From positions 2,402,755 through 2,432,547 of the forward strand of contig BFEA01000014.1 of assembly GCA_003427395.1 (NCBI GenBank): DNA of 29,793 bases. Direction: 5' to 3'. Position numbers and translations under genes: made by a program. Positions 1-9,712 of the stretch are shown piece after piece. The notes below the pieces were generated by a model. The model was not told where the DNA came from, made no database searches, and was given only the letters and a program-made list of their open reading frames with translations. Each line of letters opens with the position of its first letter. Position 1 is the first letter of the stretch. Source of the DNA: Chara braunii (Eukaryota > Streptophyta > Charophyceae > Charales > Characeae).

Positions 1-9
1 GGAACAAAA

Positions 10-310
10 GCTCCAATCTATTCGTGGGGAGCATCACGTGCTGAGAACTGGGCTCAGCGTCCCTTTGAAGTACAACTGAGAATATGTAACACATTTGAAA
101 TTCCAGGGCCATTGCCCGGCTTTGGCTAGGAAAACAATCAGTCAATTACCTATGAGAAACAACTGCAGTTCTCAGAAAACTGCCTAGGATCTACCCAATC
201 ACAATCCAAACCTGGAAGCAGAAGATCCTAACTAAAACCTCCTACTGTTTACACCTCCCTTTCAACAAGCGAAAAATGTGAAGTCCAATACCAGACTGTC
301 GAATCAGAAG
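10..310 (-). mobile_element. LINE 3' tail, copy A (partial)
   Basis: The segment is the 3' end of a minus-strand LINE. Positions 10-70 match two other places in the window nearly base for base: 13727-13787 (copy B, minus) and the reverse complement of 12110-12155 (copy C, plus). A second shared patch is 108-140 versus 13838-13870. It contains the conserved stem-loop at 40-58. No coding frame belonging to it is visible and no poly-A tail is left, because the window begins 9 bases beyond its end. The 5' limit near 310 is set only by the poly-T tract that starts at 312. Confidence 0.6.
40..58 (-). promoter_or_regulatory. LINE 3' stem-loop, copy A
   Basis: In RNA sense it reads GCTGAG, loop CCCAGTT, CTCAGC: a perfect 6-bp stem with a 7-nt loop. 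Compared with copy C (GCTGGA/TCCAGC), two neighbouring base pairs are changed on both sides so that pairing is kept. Flanking bases AAAGGGAC upstream and the G-rich-strand box TGGGGAGC downstream are shared with copy C. Confidence 0.65.
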
Positions 311-324
311 CTTTTTTTTTTTTT

Positions 325-1046
325 GTTGAGCTGCTGGGAGGAAAAACCTCTTCGCCTTATACCTGGCGCCAAATTTCTGCAGCTGACGGCCTAGTCTTCC
401 CCCTGCAGGCCTGATGAACCGCTCCACCCTGTGCCCGGCTGTTTTTCCGCTGCAGGAGCCTCTCTTTTTGACAGTGTGGCACATAGGGGGAAAGTTGAAT
501 GGTGACTGGGAAATGCCTGCCAGCATTGATTGCTCCAGGGTCCAGAGGATTAACTGAGCAGGTGTGACTGTGACCTGGACCGTGGTGGTCCCCTTCTCCC
601 TCTCCACCCCTGTGCCCGGTCAGGGTTCCGGGAAGGGCCACTGGGGGGCACCAGTGACCTTCCGTCTCCCTGCCCCGTTCCCCAAAGAACCTACTGTCCT
701 CCACCTACTGACCGGCGGCGAACTTGAAGTGTTGCAGAATGAAGCAGAACTACTAAAATGGGTGGCCCAGATTGAAATGCACGAATACTGAGGCTGGAAG
801 ACGAGACTTGACACAATCAGACAGACTGCAACACAGAAAAGCAAAAAGGTTGAAAAAACTGACAAAACAGACTTTTTACAGAGTGAACATAGTCTGAACA
901 AACAAACACAGCATGTCCAAAACCCGAGCGACAAGGCGAACAAAAAACAAAAAGGTTGAAAAACCGGACAAAACCAGACTCTTGTATTTTTGGAATGTAT
1001 GTGCAGCATAGTGCCCCACCTATCATTGAAGATAAAGAGTTATCCA
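325..1046 (-). other. Presumed 3' region of LINE-1
   Basis: This lies between the ORF2 stop and the poly-T tract. It has no convincing coding frame. It contains a direct duplication of about 33 bp: 841-873 and 947-980, both built on AAAAAGGTTGAAAAA, about 107 bp apart. It could be genuine 3' UTR or an older sequence into which something was inserted. Confidence 0.35.
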
Positions 1047-3461
1047 TCAATCTTGATTCAGTCTTACTTCCAAGGACAGTGAGTGGGGCGGGAATGGGTC
1101 CGGGAAGTCCTCTGCTGGCCTCAGGGGGACACTGCAGTCTATGGTCATCCAGTCTTTGAACTGTAAGCGATAGTCTCGTGGCACCGTTCTCTTTCCTTGT
1201 CCTCCCTCCCTTCCCTCGTCTTCGTTCCCTTCCCCTGACCATCGTACCGCTGCTATCCACCCCTCTCGATCCCCTCCCAGCCATTCTGTGGAGAATTGTG
1301 TTATTCTGTCCTTGATGTCTTTTGCTCTGTTGAGGGTGTCCAGGGTGCATTTGGCGGTCTTCCATCTATGTTCCAGTTCCATTTGTATGTGTTGCTTGAA
1401 CTGTTCTACCCTCTCCTCCCCCTCGACTCGGACGTGGTCAAACACCAAAGCGCACCGTTGCCACCATAGGACCCATAGGACCGTCCTTCTGCCCAAGTGG
1501 AACATGTTCCAGGCAAAAGTGTCTCCTTGGAGAGGCGGGTAGTGGCCTAAGGGAATGGCACGCCAATCCCACGGCCACTGATGTCCAGGAACAATTTGCT
1601 GCCACACTCGATCCCACCATCTCCAGGTTAGAACTGCTATCGGGCATTGTAAAAAGATATGTTCTATTGTTTCCGTCCTCAATCTCGTTGGGAAGCCCGA
1701 GCAACAGCGTGAACACCAAGGGAGGGCCCGGCCCTGCTGTTCCAAACTCGAATGATCTATCAACCAGTCATTTGTTGGCAGGCAGCGGTGCAGTATTTGC
1801 CACTGTAGGGACGTAATCTTTGTCGGTCTACTCTTAGTGTCACTGAACCACCAAATTGGTGTAAGGAGCTGGCGATCCACGTTGAGATGCCGCTGCCATC
1901 TGTCTATCACGACTGCTTTCAGGCACCGTTTGGTTCTGATCTTTCTGTAGGTTGTTTTCACAGAAAGGTCAGCAAATGCTGTGGAGGAGGATTGCCCCGA
2001 TTGGTGTCGCCCTTCGTGGGTCCAGATCCACTCCAGTGGGTCTATGGGTAGGTCTTGTATGGCCATCTCTGGCATGAACGCCCTTTGGTTCTCCCCATCC
2101 CCAATGATCCTAATTCGGTATAGGGTCACCTTTGATACCCATAGGAGGGGGTTCCGACTTCCAACTAATGGTCCACCTGTTTTCACCTGATACCACTCTA
2201 TCAGTGCATCGTCCGATCGGACCTAGTGGACCAAACCCACTTGATCTGTCACCCCATCCTTGGACACCCAGTCCCCTTCCTGTAACTGTGGCCCCTTGCG
2301 CAGGATGAGCCACCACCCCACCGGGAGGGCTTCCGTGATCTCTTCTACTGCTGATTCTATGTTATGACAATATCTCAGGCTCTCTTTCATCGCCATCGGG
2401 CTCTTCCAGTCGTTCTCCTCGGCGTCCCAAAGGTCTCTCACGCGTGTTACACCATTCTTCACCCATCCTTTCCATGGGGATTCAGAACTGCAATAGATCT
2501 GACTCAGACCATTGGTGATCCAGCAGTTGCCAAAGAGGGGTTGTCTTGCCACCTCCTCCCACCTGGTTGGGGGTGGGCGGGACGGGGGGGGAAGTCTCCT
2601 CCATGTTTTTAGCAGACGGGGCTAAAAGTCGTCCCCCCGCCTCTCCCCCCCCCGGGGGCGTCGAGGTACTCTCCAATATCGATCATCCAACCACTGGAGC
2701 GGATGGACCGTTGGGGGGGCCTCCGGGGCTAAGCGGGCAATCTGTTGAAGGGCGAGAGGTCTCCACACCAGCGGGTTTGCGAAAATCAACCTCACGATCC
2801 ATTGAAGGCTGAGGGTCTGTGTTTGGGTAAGGGGGTCTAATATTCCGAGCCCCCCTTTTGTCTTGGGTTGGGTAACCGAGTCCCACGCGACCCGGCTGAT
2901 GGCGTGGGGATTTTCGCTATCACCTCGCCATAGGTAAGCTGCCGCTTTCTTCTTCAGGGATTTCAGAGCCCCATCACTCAATGGCCAGAGGACGGCCTTG
3001 TACCATAGAGATGTCAAGATCACATTATTAATTACCAGTGCCCGTCCGAAGAGTGACGTGTTCCTATGGTTCCATTGGGAGAGTTTAGCAAGGGTCGGGG
3101 CTGAGATCCATTCGTCATTCTCCGGAGTCCTTCCTTTTGCAGACATCTTGACCCCTAAAACCCGGATCGGGGTCTCCGGAGGGACCCATGTGACCTGTTG
3201 TCATTCTGGCGGGCGGCCTCCTTGATGATGGAGCCACCAACCGAGTGTTTTTTGTCCCCAGTTTACATCCATGTCAGACAGGGTGCAGAATCGGTCCATT
3301 AGCCGTTGTATTTCCTCTATGTTATTTTGTGTAGCATCGACCATGATTGTCAAGTCGTCTGCAAACAGGGAGCACACCGGGATTGCCTCCTCTGGGATGC
3401 TTGCTATGCGAATTCTCGCCAAATCTTTGATGTGCCGAAGGTTGGCTGCTAGTGCTTCCAT
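1047..3461 (-). pseudogene. LINE-1 ORF2, RT palm to zf-RVT C-terminus (broken)
   Basis: This is one reading frame from 3461 down to 1047, interrupted by only three stops: TGA at 3203-3201, TAG at 2624-2622 and TAG at 2225-2223. It begins inside the palm with MEALAANL, followed by the catalytic motif C as SLFADDLTIMV. Next come the connection segment with FGRALVINN and SLWY, and the AYLWRGD / VAWD / GGLGILDP block typical of plant L1 ORF2. The end is a zf-RVT-like module (C-x2-C...ETIEH-x4-C, nucleotides 1715-1644) and a tail with LWVLWWQRCALVF. The first stop follows Glu and would be CGA to TGA if Arg was original, a typical methyl-CpG decay. The family role is target-primed reverse transcription in the nucleus. 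The frame upstream, 3643-3462, belongs to the same protein but is shifted. Confidence 0.8.
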
Positions 3462-3643
3462 TATGATGATAAAGAGGAAGGGGGCGATGGGTCACCCTGT
3501 CTCACCGAGCGTTGCAATTTTATTTATGGAGCCAGGGACCCATTGATTTGCACCCTTGTGGTTGCGTTCTGATGTAAGATGTTTATCCACCATCGAAAGT
3601 TTGTTCCAAAGTTCAGTCTTTCTAGACATCTATCTAAGAAAAG
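3462..3643 (-). pseudogene. LINE-1 ORF2, RT motif A-B linker (broken)
   Basis: This short stretch joins the two large ORF2 pieces. Read in the frame of the upstream piece it gives LFLDRCLERLNFGTNF, then VQINGSLAP, a TAA at 3526-3524, and then SVRQGDPSPP, which is RT motif B. The frame then slips by one base in the C5 run (G3480-3484 on the plus strand), after which FLFIIIMEA continues into the next piece. The upstream stop (TGA, 3646-3644) sits where other elements carry Trp after the motif A sequence, so TGG to TGA is likely. Confidence 0.7.
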
Positions 3644-5584
3644 TCAGTCTACATGATCATATGCTTTCTCGAAGTCAATGAAGATGAAGGCTGCATTGCT
3701 CTTGGATTGCTGCGCCAGGCTGATCATTTCATTGACCAGCAGTATGTTTTCCTGAATATTTCTGTGGCGGATGAATCCCGTCTGGGCCGGATGGATAAAA
3801 TCCTCAATTACTTCGATTATTCTGTTTGCCAATGTTTTGGACAGCATCTTGTATACTACCGTCAACAGGGTGATAGGCTGGTAGTCGCGCATATTCATCT
3901 TGTCCCCTTTTTTGTGGAGCAGAGAGAACACCCCTTGCCCTGCCAGTTCCCCCAAATCCCCTGACTCCCAGACTGCTGCATAGAAGCGCATCAAGTCACT
4001 ACTGAGGAGGGGCCACATGGTTTCCCAAAACTCTTTCGGGAACCCATCCAGACCAGGGTTTTTCTCTTCGTCCATTTGCATAAGCGCTGTCCAAATTTCG
4101 TCTTTAGTGATGTGCCGGTCCAACCTGTCCTTTTGTGACGGAGAGAGGAGGTTTTCCATTGGGCTCAGAAATTCATCCATCGCAGCAAGACGGTCGGCCT
4201 CGAGACGGGGAGGGACGTGAGAGGAGAAAAGGTCCTTATAGAAGGATTTGGCAATCCTTATGCAATGGGCTGTGGTTGTGGCCAGTTCGTCAGTCCTGGG
4301 GTCTAGAAAGGCTTCAATGGTGGTGCGGTGTGCTCTTAGTGACGCCATACTGAAAAATTGTGAGTCCATGGTGCCTTCGGTAGTCCATTGTTTTAATTTA
4401 CCTCGTATTCTGATTCCTTGCCATCTGTGTAATGCGAGCTGTAGAAGTTGGTCCTTCAATCCTTGAATCGTCAGAGTGTGGTCGCTCGAGTTGTCCTGGT
4501 TTACCAGGTTATGAAGTTGTCGATGAATGTCCAGTTCATGTGCATTTTGTCTGCTCGCTACAAGTTTTGAATATTCCTTACATTTTTTGGCTAGGAAAAA
4601 CAGTCCGTTGGTAAACCATCTCACCTCAGAATCGAAGGTCTGTCTTTGGTCTCGCCAATATCCCCATACATCGCGGATATATGCCAGAAAGGATTCGTCC
4701 TTGAACAAGGACGTGTTAAGTTTATAATACCCAGACCCCTGGTCTGGTCGTTTTCGAAAGGAGAATATGGCTCCGCAGGCACAGTGGTCCAGATCGGGGT
4801 AGGGGCTCAGTGGTAAGATCGCGGTACGTTGCAGGGCATTTTGTATCTCCTCTGATATTAGGATCAAGTCAATACGTGATTTTGAATGTCTTACCGGCTC
4901 ATTCGTGCGAAAACATGTGTAGGACCTCTCCGTTGGGTGCAGATACCGATGTGCATCTACCAGCCCCAGTGTGCCACAGAGGTCTGTTATTAGTTTTTCG
5001 TCCTCCTCTACATAGTTCGAGCAGGGGGATTGGGTGTTCCATCGATCCATCCATCTATCTGGGGCCGCATTGAAGTCGCCTGCGATAATAAGCGGGATGC
5101 CTTGAGGTGCCAGGGTTTTGAGGTGCGTGTAAAAGAGGTCCTTGTCGACCGTGGTGTTAGGGGCGTAGATGCATAGAATGCATATTAGCTCCAGTTCCAG
5201 CATTCCAAGGACCGACACCCACCTTCCTTGTTCCTCGTCCACCACCCAGTTAACCACCTCGAGACGGGATTCGGGTGGTACCCAGATCGCCACCCCCGAT
5301 GAGCCAGGAGTTACTGCATGCGCCCTGAAGGCCTGGTGTGGCCAAACTATCTTATGGGCCCGGTGGTGCTTCGGCTTGTCCATTAGGTGCGTTTCCTGGA
5401 TACAGATGACGTCCGGCCATGTCCTACCCCCCACCCCTTTCAGTTGATCCCAAATTGCTTGCTTTTTAGAAGGGTTAAAGGAGGCCAGCCCGTTCACATT
5501 TAGGGTTCTCAGATCGAGATCCGCGCTTCGGAGGCAGCTCTTCCACTGGGGGTTCCTGCCATACAGGATGTCAATGTCGTCCAT
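3644..5584 (-). pseudogene. LINE-1 ORF2, AP-like endonuclease plus RT fingers and motif A
   Basis: This intact 646-codon frame starts 26 bases after the end of ORF1. Residues 25-275 form an exonuclease-endonuclease-phosphatase domain with TLNVNGL (26-33), the catalytic QETH (63-66), CIYAPN (138-143), GDFN (169-172), SRIDLIL (236-242) and the terminal DH (266-267). This enzyme nicks genomic DNA to prime reverse transcription. A linker follows, then the RT: EKNPGLDGFP (507-516), HKKGDKMNMRDYQPITLL (557-574) and motif A FIDFEKAYDHVD (635-646) with the palm Asp. A TGA ends the frame right after motif A. All endonuclease catalytic residues I would look for are present. I call it a pseudogene only because the polymerase continues in broken frames downstream. 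Confidence 0.85.
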
Positions 5585-5610
5585 TGTTTCCTTTCAATTC
5601 TTTTCCTGGA

Positions 5611-5922
5611 TCAGACTCTTAACCATGGGCGCTCGGACCAGTTAACTATGCACAACAACCCATTCATGAGGATCCTTGCCAAGCAAGTGTGGAGATCCTC
5701 CTCAGCCCAGAAGGAATTGGCCTTTACCTGTTGAAGAGGAAGCTCCATCAGGGCACCGTGGTTGAACCATTTCAGGTTTGAATCCTTATCCTCCTCGAAG
5801 AGGACATACAGGTCCGTGGTGGCCACCCTCATCAACCCCTCAAACTGCGGAAGGATTGCTTGGATACCGACAGGGTAGTGGCGGCTCAAGAAAGGTTCCG
5901 CCTTTTTTCCTAAAGTCGCCAT
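5611..5922 (-). pseudogene. LINE-1 ORF1, C-terminal piece
   Basis: This 103-codon frame ends 26 bases before ORF2. It is shifted by one relative to the preceding ORF1 piece, and the two overlap at 5840-5922. The sequence includes LSRHYPVGIQAILPQFEG, DLYVLFEEDKD and ELPLQQVKANSFWAEEDL. I do not recognise the domain. Its position and the lack of any start signal of its own argue that it is the end of ORF1 and not a separate gene. Confidence 0.6.
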
Positions 5923-7261
5923 CCCTCAGGCCGGGGAGGGACCAAATGTTATAGAAGTTCCATCCCCGTATAGTAAACCCCCCTTGTACCGGGGAGAGAC
6001 CCACCTCCATTTTGTCCCCCTCCTGCCTTAGTGGGATAACCACCACCCCGTCCTTCCGCTGTAGGGGCTTTTCATATTGCCCTCCGGCCACCAGATGTCT
6101 GAGCTTTTTGTGTCTTGGCGGACCAGGGTTGTGGCTGACCGGGTTCATTGTACGGCCACCCTCTGGTGGATCTGAAGAGGGCCGGTGTGGATCAGGGGGG
6201 CGGAATTGCAAAGCCGAGAGGTGTCGAATCCGCTGGAAAATCTCTGGCCAGGATATGTGTGGAGGAGGGCCCTCTTGAAGGGCTCTTCGGAGGGTGGGGC
6301 TATTGTCCAACATAGAAAAAAGTTGGACATATGTGCAGTCCCAGAATTCTGGGGAGGCCTCCGGGTGTTGGGCTTGAAAGCCTGCTAGCAGCCACTCCGC
6401 AATTTTTGTTAATTTTTGCTCAATGTCCATGTCTGCCGGGGGTGCTCCCGTGTCACCCTGTTGGTCCACATCCATCATCACAACCTCCGGGGGAGGGGGG
6501 AGGGTGGAGGGGTCCTCAATTTCCATTGGGTGGGGGCCAAAGGCTCCCTCGAGATGGTCCACCCTATTGGGGTCCCCCTCAGAGTCGGCGTCCGGTTGCT
6601 TCTCCTGGATTTTTCATGTTCCTCGATTGCCTCGAGTTCCCTCATCCCCTGCTAACATGCTTGCCCCTTCCGAACCCCCAGATGGGGGGAGCTGCTCATG
6701 CGGGCACTTTGCGAATTGCTGCTCCCTGGCTAAGTCCCCTGTTGCGGTGAGCTGCTCTAGCCAGCTTTTGTTGTTTTGCAGCTCCCTGGCTGGTTCTGTT
6801 GGGGTCCGAAAGTGTGCTGCAGAGATCTAGAACAGACGTTGCAGTGCATCCCCCCATCGAATGTGTTCAGGGGGGCCATGTTTCAGAATTGTTTGGACTT
6901 GCAAACTACTCCCTAAGGCTTCCTTCAGCTGCATGTGTGCCTGTGTCCAGAAGTCTGCCGAAACCTCTGAATGCAGGGACCGCAAGCCTGTCATGATCCA
7001 ATCTGAGATTTGTGTAATGGAGACATTCGGGTCCTGTACCTGTTCCAGGCTCACCGGGTTAATGCGTCCTTGCATCAGTGTTGTCAATGCCCCTTCGTAA
7101 GGATCCTTCGGTGCCTTATCTGGGGGTGGATCGTTCCCCACGATCTCTTGAAGTCCCATACCCTTTTCCTCCTGCCGAAGAATCAGCTGCCCTTCCTGGA
7201 CCCGGTCACCCGCAGCCTCCTGCTCGCCCCCCCTCAGACCCCCGTCTTCTATGTCAAGCAA
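5840..7261 (-). pseudogene. LINE-1 ORF1, middle part with two repeated ~65-residue domains
   Basis: One frame, the same as the DUF4283/CCHC part, runs from 7261 to 5840 with two stops: TAG 6829-6827 and TGA 6616-6614. It holds two related domains: 7027-6830 and 6427-6218. They share I-x2-W, H-x-E-x-S-x2-FW, QL, GPP-x-HI-x-W and QR, at about one third identity by eye over about 63 residues, with no gaps. Between them is a Gln/Glu-rich linker, and after the second a Pro-rich stretch followed by KDGVVVIPLRQEGDKM. I do not know a family for this repeated domain. The predicted character is helical with conserved Trp and His. A role in RNA binding or ORF1p multimerisation is possible but unproven. 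Confidence 0.65.
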
Positions 7262-7294
7262 GGAAAATCTGTTGCTTTGTTCCTTTTGTTCCTT

Positions 7295-8287
7295 TTATTC
7301 CTTTTGTTCGCTCGTCCTGTGCCCTGTCCGGTTCCCCCCGCTGTCCTGGTTCCTTTTCTGCGGTAGCTTGGAAGGAGTTGGGTTTTCCGGGTGCTTGACG
7401 TAGTCTGCCGGGTCCGGGCCCAACTTTCCTGCCTCGAGCTTTCCCCTTTCCTTCCTTTCGTCAGGAGGGGGACCGTCTGACTTACGTAAGTGAATTTCCA
7501 CTGTTTTCGGGGGTATCCATGTGGCCGGGGGTTTTGTCTGCAGGGCGGGCTCCCCCGCCTTGTCCCACACCCAGCCAATAATATTCCCTTTTTCATCCGT
7601 CTTATCCGCGTAGACCCATCCCTCGTGCCCCGGGTCCACGGTACGCCAGTGGGTGCTCCGGAAGGGATCTTGAATCAGACGGCCCGTGGCTCTAACTTGG
7701 TTGACAGGGTGGTGACGGCAGGTAGGGTCTGTGTACAAATGGCCGTAGGCCTGGCATTTAAAACACCATGGTCGAAGCTTGTGTGCAGTGTGAATTTTGA
7801 CATCCTTCTCTCCCACCCTGAAGGAGATTATGTCGTCAATGGAGAAGGGCTGGCTTTCCGGGAGGTCGATCGCCAGCATAAGATAGTCGTCTCGTTTGGC
7901 AACGTGCGGGGGGAGGGGGTCTATGAAGTCGATAACGTCATATTTTGCTCCAAAGTCCTGCACGAAAGAAACCTGTATTTCGATTGGAATGTGGCGAAAT
8001 TCCACCCAAAAGTGGTCCGCCATCATTCTGTCCCTCCTCACCTCCGGCCGTTGCTGCTTTGGTGGCGCCCATGGGTAGATTCTCACCTCAGATCTCTCGC
8101 ATCTTATTGATCGCCAGTTGTCCATTGCCCGTTTATCGGTGTCGTGTCTGCATATGACGGTCACTGTTGACGCTGACACGGGTTGGAGCAGAAAGAGGTC
8201 GTGGGCTTCTTCCAGACTGCCTTTAAGGGAGGCTAACCGCTTCCTGATCCAACCGATTTTGTTGTTCGTTGATTTAAAAGCGGCCAT
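7295..8287 (-). pseudogene. LINE-1 ORF1, DUF4283-like domain and CCHC zinc knuckle
   Basis: This 330-codon frame has the layout of plant L1 ORF1 proteins. Residues 1-60 hold FKSTNNKIGWIRKRLASL. Residues about 90-170 match the DUF4283 pattern FWVEF..IP.E...F....GA..D.IDFID and end with an Asp/Ile-rich strand. Residues 175-190 form a zinc knuckle C-x2-C-x4-H-x6-C (nucleotides 7765-7718). The knuckle would bind the element RNA in a ribonucleoprotein. The stop is a TAA at 7297-7295 within a GGAACAAAA microsatellite, probably CAA to TAA, because the same frame reopens immediately and continues to 5840. It overlaps the N-terminal piece by 14 bases in a different frame. Confidence 0.75.
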
Positions 8288-8831
8288 GAAACACCCAGTT
8301 GTTTGCGTGTTTCAGATACAGATCATTCCTTTCAGTTACTTTAGCGGCGGGCAGCGATTTGATTAGAGATGATTTGCCCCCGTGATTGACCACTTTTGGT
8401 TCGGAGGGGGTCAGAAGGTGGGATAGGAAGAATGCCGCAACAGATGACAGGTTATCCATGGGAATCTTCCATACCCGCTCCTCGCCCTCTTTTTCTTGTC
8501 TGTGGATTGAGAACGACTGGCCCGCGTGCGGGCACCGAAGGCGGGCGGCCCAAGAGGGGGCAGGGAGGGTCGGGGATTCTAGTGGGGGGCCTGGGGGCTG
8601 TATGGTGCTCTGATCCTTATTCTGCTGGGACGCCCCAGGAGGCAGTGTATTACTATTCCTTCCATTCTGCTGGTTAGCCTGTGCATCACGCCGATTCCCC
8701 TGGTTGTTTGCGGCCAATCGTCTTTCTGCATGTTGTCTTATGGCCCCTCGGTACAGAAGAGTGGAGTCCAACTTCTTCTGCACCCTTTGGTACCGGCTCC
8801 CGGTGCGCCGTGCCCCCATCATTCCTCCCAA
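8274..8831 (-). pseudogene. LINE-1 ORF1, N-terminal piece
   Basis: This 185-codon frame opens with ATG at 8831. It is Arg/Gln/Asn-rich and low-complexity up to about residue 110 (RRLAANNQGNRRDAQANQQ), then has SHLLTPSEPK and ERNDLYLKHANNWVFHGRF, and stops at 8274. WLKHANNWVF-like sequence normally runs straight into the DUF4283 region, which starts one frame over at 8287. The two are therefore one protein joined by a frameshift, which may be a mutation or a recoding site. Other minus-strand ATGs exist upstream, but none opens a long frame. Confidence 0.6.
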
Positions 8832-9318
8832 TATGCCTTAAGTTGTGTGTCTCCCTTCCCGGACCGATCTGTATATCAGACTGCCCGCTCAAATCTGTTT
8901 GTCAGAATGCCCAGAGCTGTGTGTCAGAGTGCCCTTGTCATGCAAGCCTCGTCTGAGCGGGTGGTCCCCCTGTCCTGGTTTGCAATCTTAGCTGTCTGTC
9001 GACCTCCGAACTTTTCTTTCAGCGAGCAATGTGCCCCCCTGTCCTGATCTTCATTCGGCTGTCGAGCCCCCCCCTTATTTTGCTGTCGAGCACCTTCTCA
9101 CTTCCGACCCTGACTGTCGAGCACCTTCTCCTCTTCTTCTAAACCAAGTGATATGCCCCCCGGTCCTAGTTTCTCCCTTTTGTGTCCCGTTCTCCTTGTT
9201 CGTACTATGCCCAAAAACCTGTTCCACGTGGAACCAAATGATATGCCCCCCCTTCCGAGATTCTCCCTCTTGTCTCCCGTTCCCCTTGTTCGTTCCAGTC
9301 CAAAACCTGCTCCACGTG
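8832..9318 (-). promoter_or_regulatory. LINE-1 5' UTR with two 90-bp units, each carrying a G-box
   Basis: Directly upstream of ORF1 lie two tandem copies of a 90-bp unit, at 9232-9321 and 9142-9231. In element sense each begins with CACGTGGA (CACGTG at 9313-9318 and 9225-9230), followed by a purine-rich stretch and GGGGGCATATCA. A third, degraded unit is suggested at 9021-9050. Closer to ORF1 there are shorter repeats: CTGTCGAGCACCTTCTC twice (plus-strand sense, around 9080-9130) and GTCAGARTGCCC (around 8915-8930). CACGTG is the plant G-box bound by bZIP/bHLH factors, and repeated 5' promoter units are known from some mammalian L1s. Promoter function here is inference. Confidence 0.5.
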
Positions 9319-9342
9319 AAAAAAAAAAAAAAAAAAAAAAAA
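9319..9342 (+). repeat. Poly-A tract (24 nt)
   Basis: An A24 tract sits exactly at the end of the second 90-bp unit, on the strand opposite to LINE-1. It may be the tail of a plus-strand insertion, or the pre-existing A-rich site next to which LINE-1 ended. A third G-box palindrome, GCCACGTGGC, lies just beyond at 9374-9383. Confidence 0.6.
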
Positions 9343-9712
9343 CCCTGAGATGCTATTGCAGTGGTTGATTGATGCCACGTGGCGTTCTGATACTTTTGCT
9401 GTGTTTGATTATGCGTGGGATGACGCTAGCGTCCTGTTTTGTACTTCCGGGTGTGATGAAGGACACTTACTCCCTTTGTAATCTCTGGCTGAGGACACTT
9501 CCCCTCCTCCACCGGGGGGAAAAATCCCTCCCGGGGCCCCAAGAGGAGTAGTGAGGCGTCCGTCGTCGCTTTGCCCTTCCTCTGTGGCTATGGGCACCTG
9601 GCTCCCTTCCCTCGCTCGCTGTTGCTTTACTTCAGTCACGTCTCGCCTGCCGTCGTGTTTCGCTTCCCCTTCGTCCCTCGCTCGAGTGCTCTTCCCTCCA
9701 AGATCCTGGCGG

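Larger units (their letters stand above)
312..9318 (-). mobile_element. LINE-1: near full-length, decayed L1-type retrotransposon
   Basis: This minus-strand non-LTR retrotransposon has the expected order: 5' UTR (8832-9318), ORF1 (8831-5611), a 26-base gap, ORF2 (5584-1047), a 3' region and a 13-nt poly-A seen as T312-324. ORF1 carries a DUF4283-like domain and CCHC knuckle. ORF2 carries an endonuclease, a reverse transcriptase and a zinc-finger tail. Both frames are broken by a handful of stops and single-base frameshifts rather than large rearrangements, so it is a fairly young but dead copy. The 3' limit is uncertain: the tail between 1046 and 325 has no hairpin of the family seen in copies A-G, so the poly-T might belong to something else. 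No target-site duplication was identified. Confidence 0.75.
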
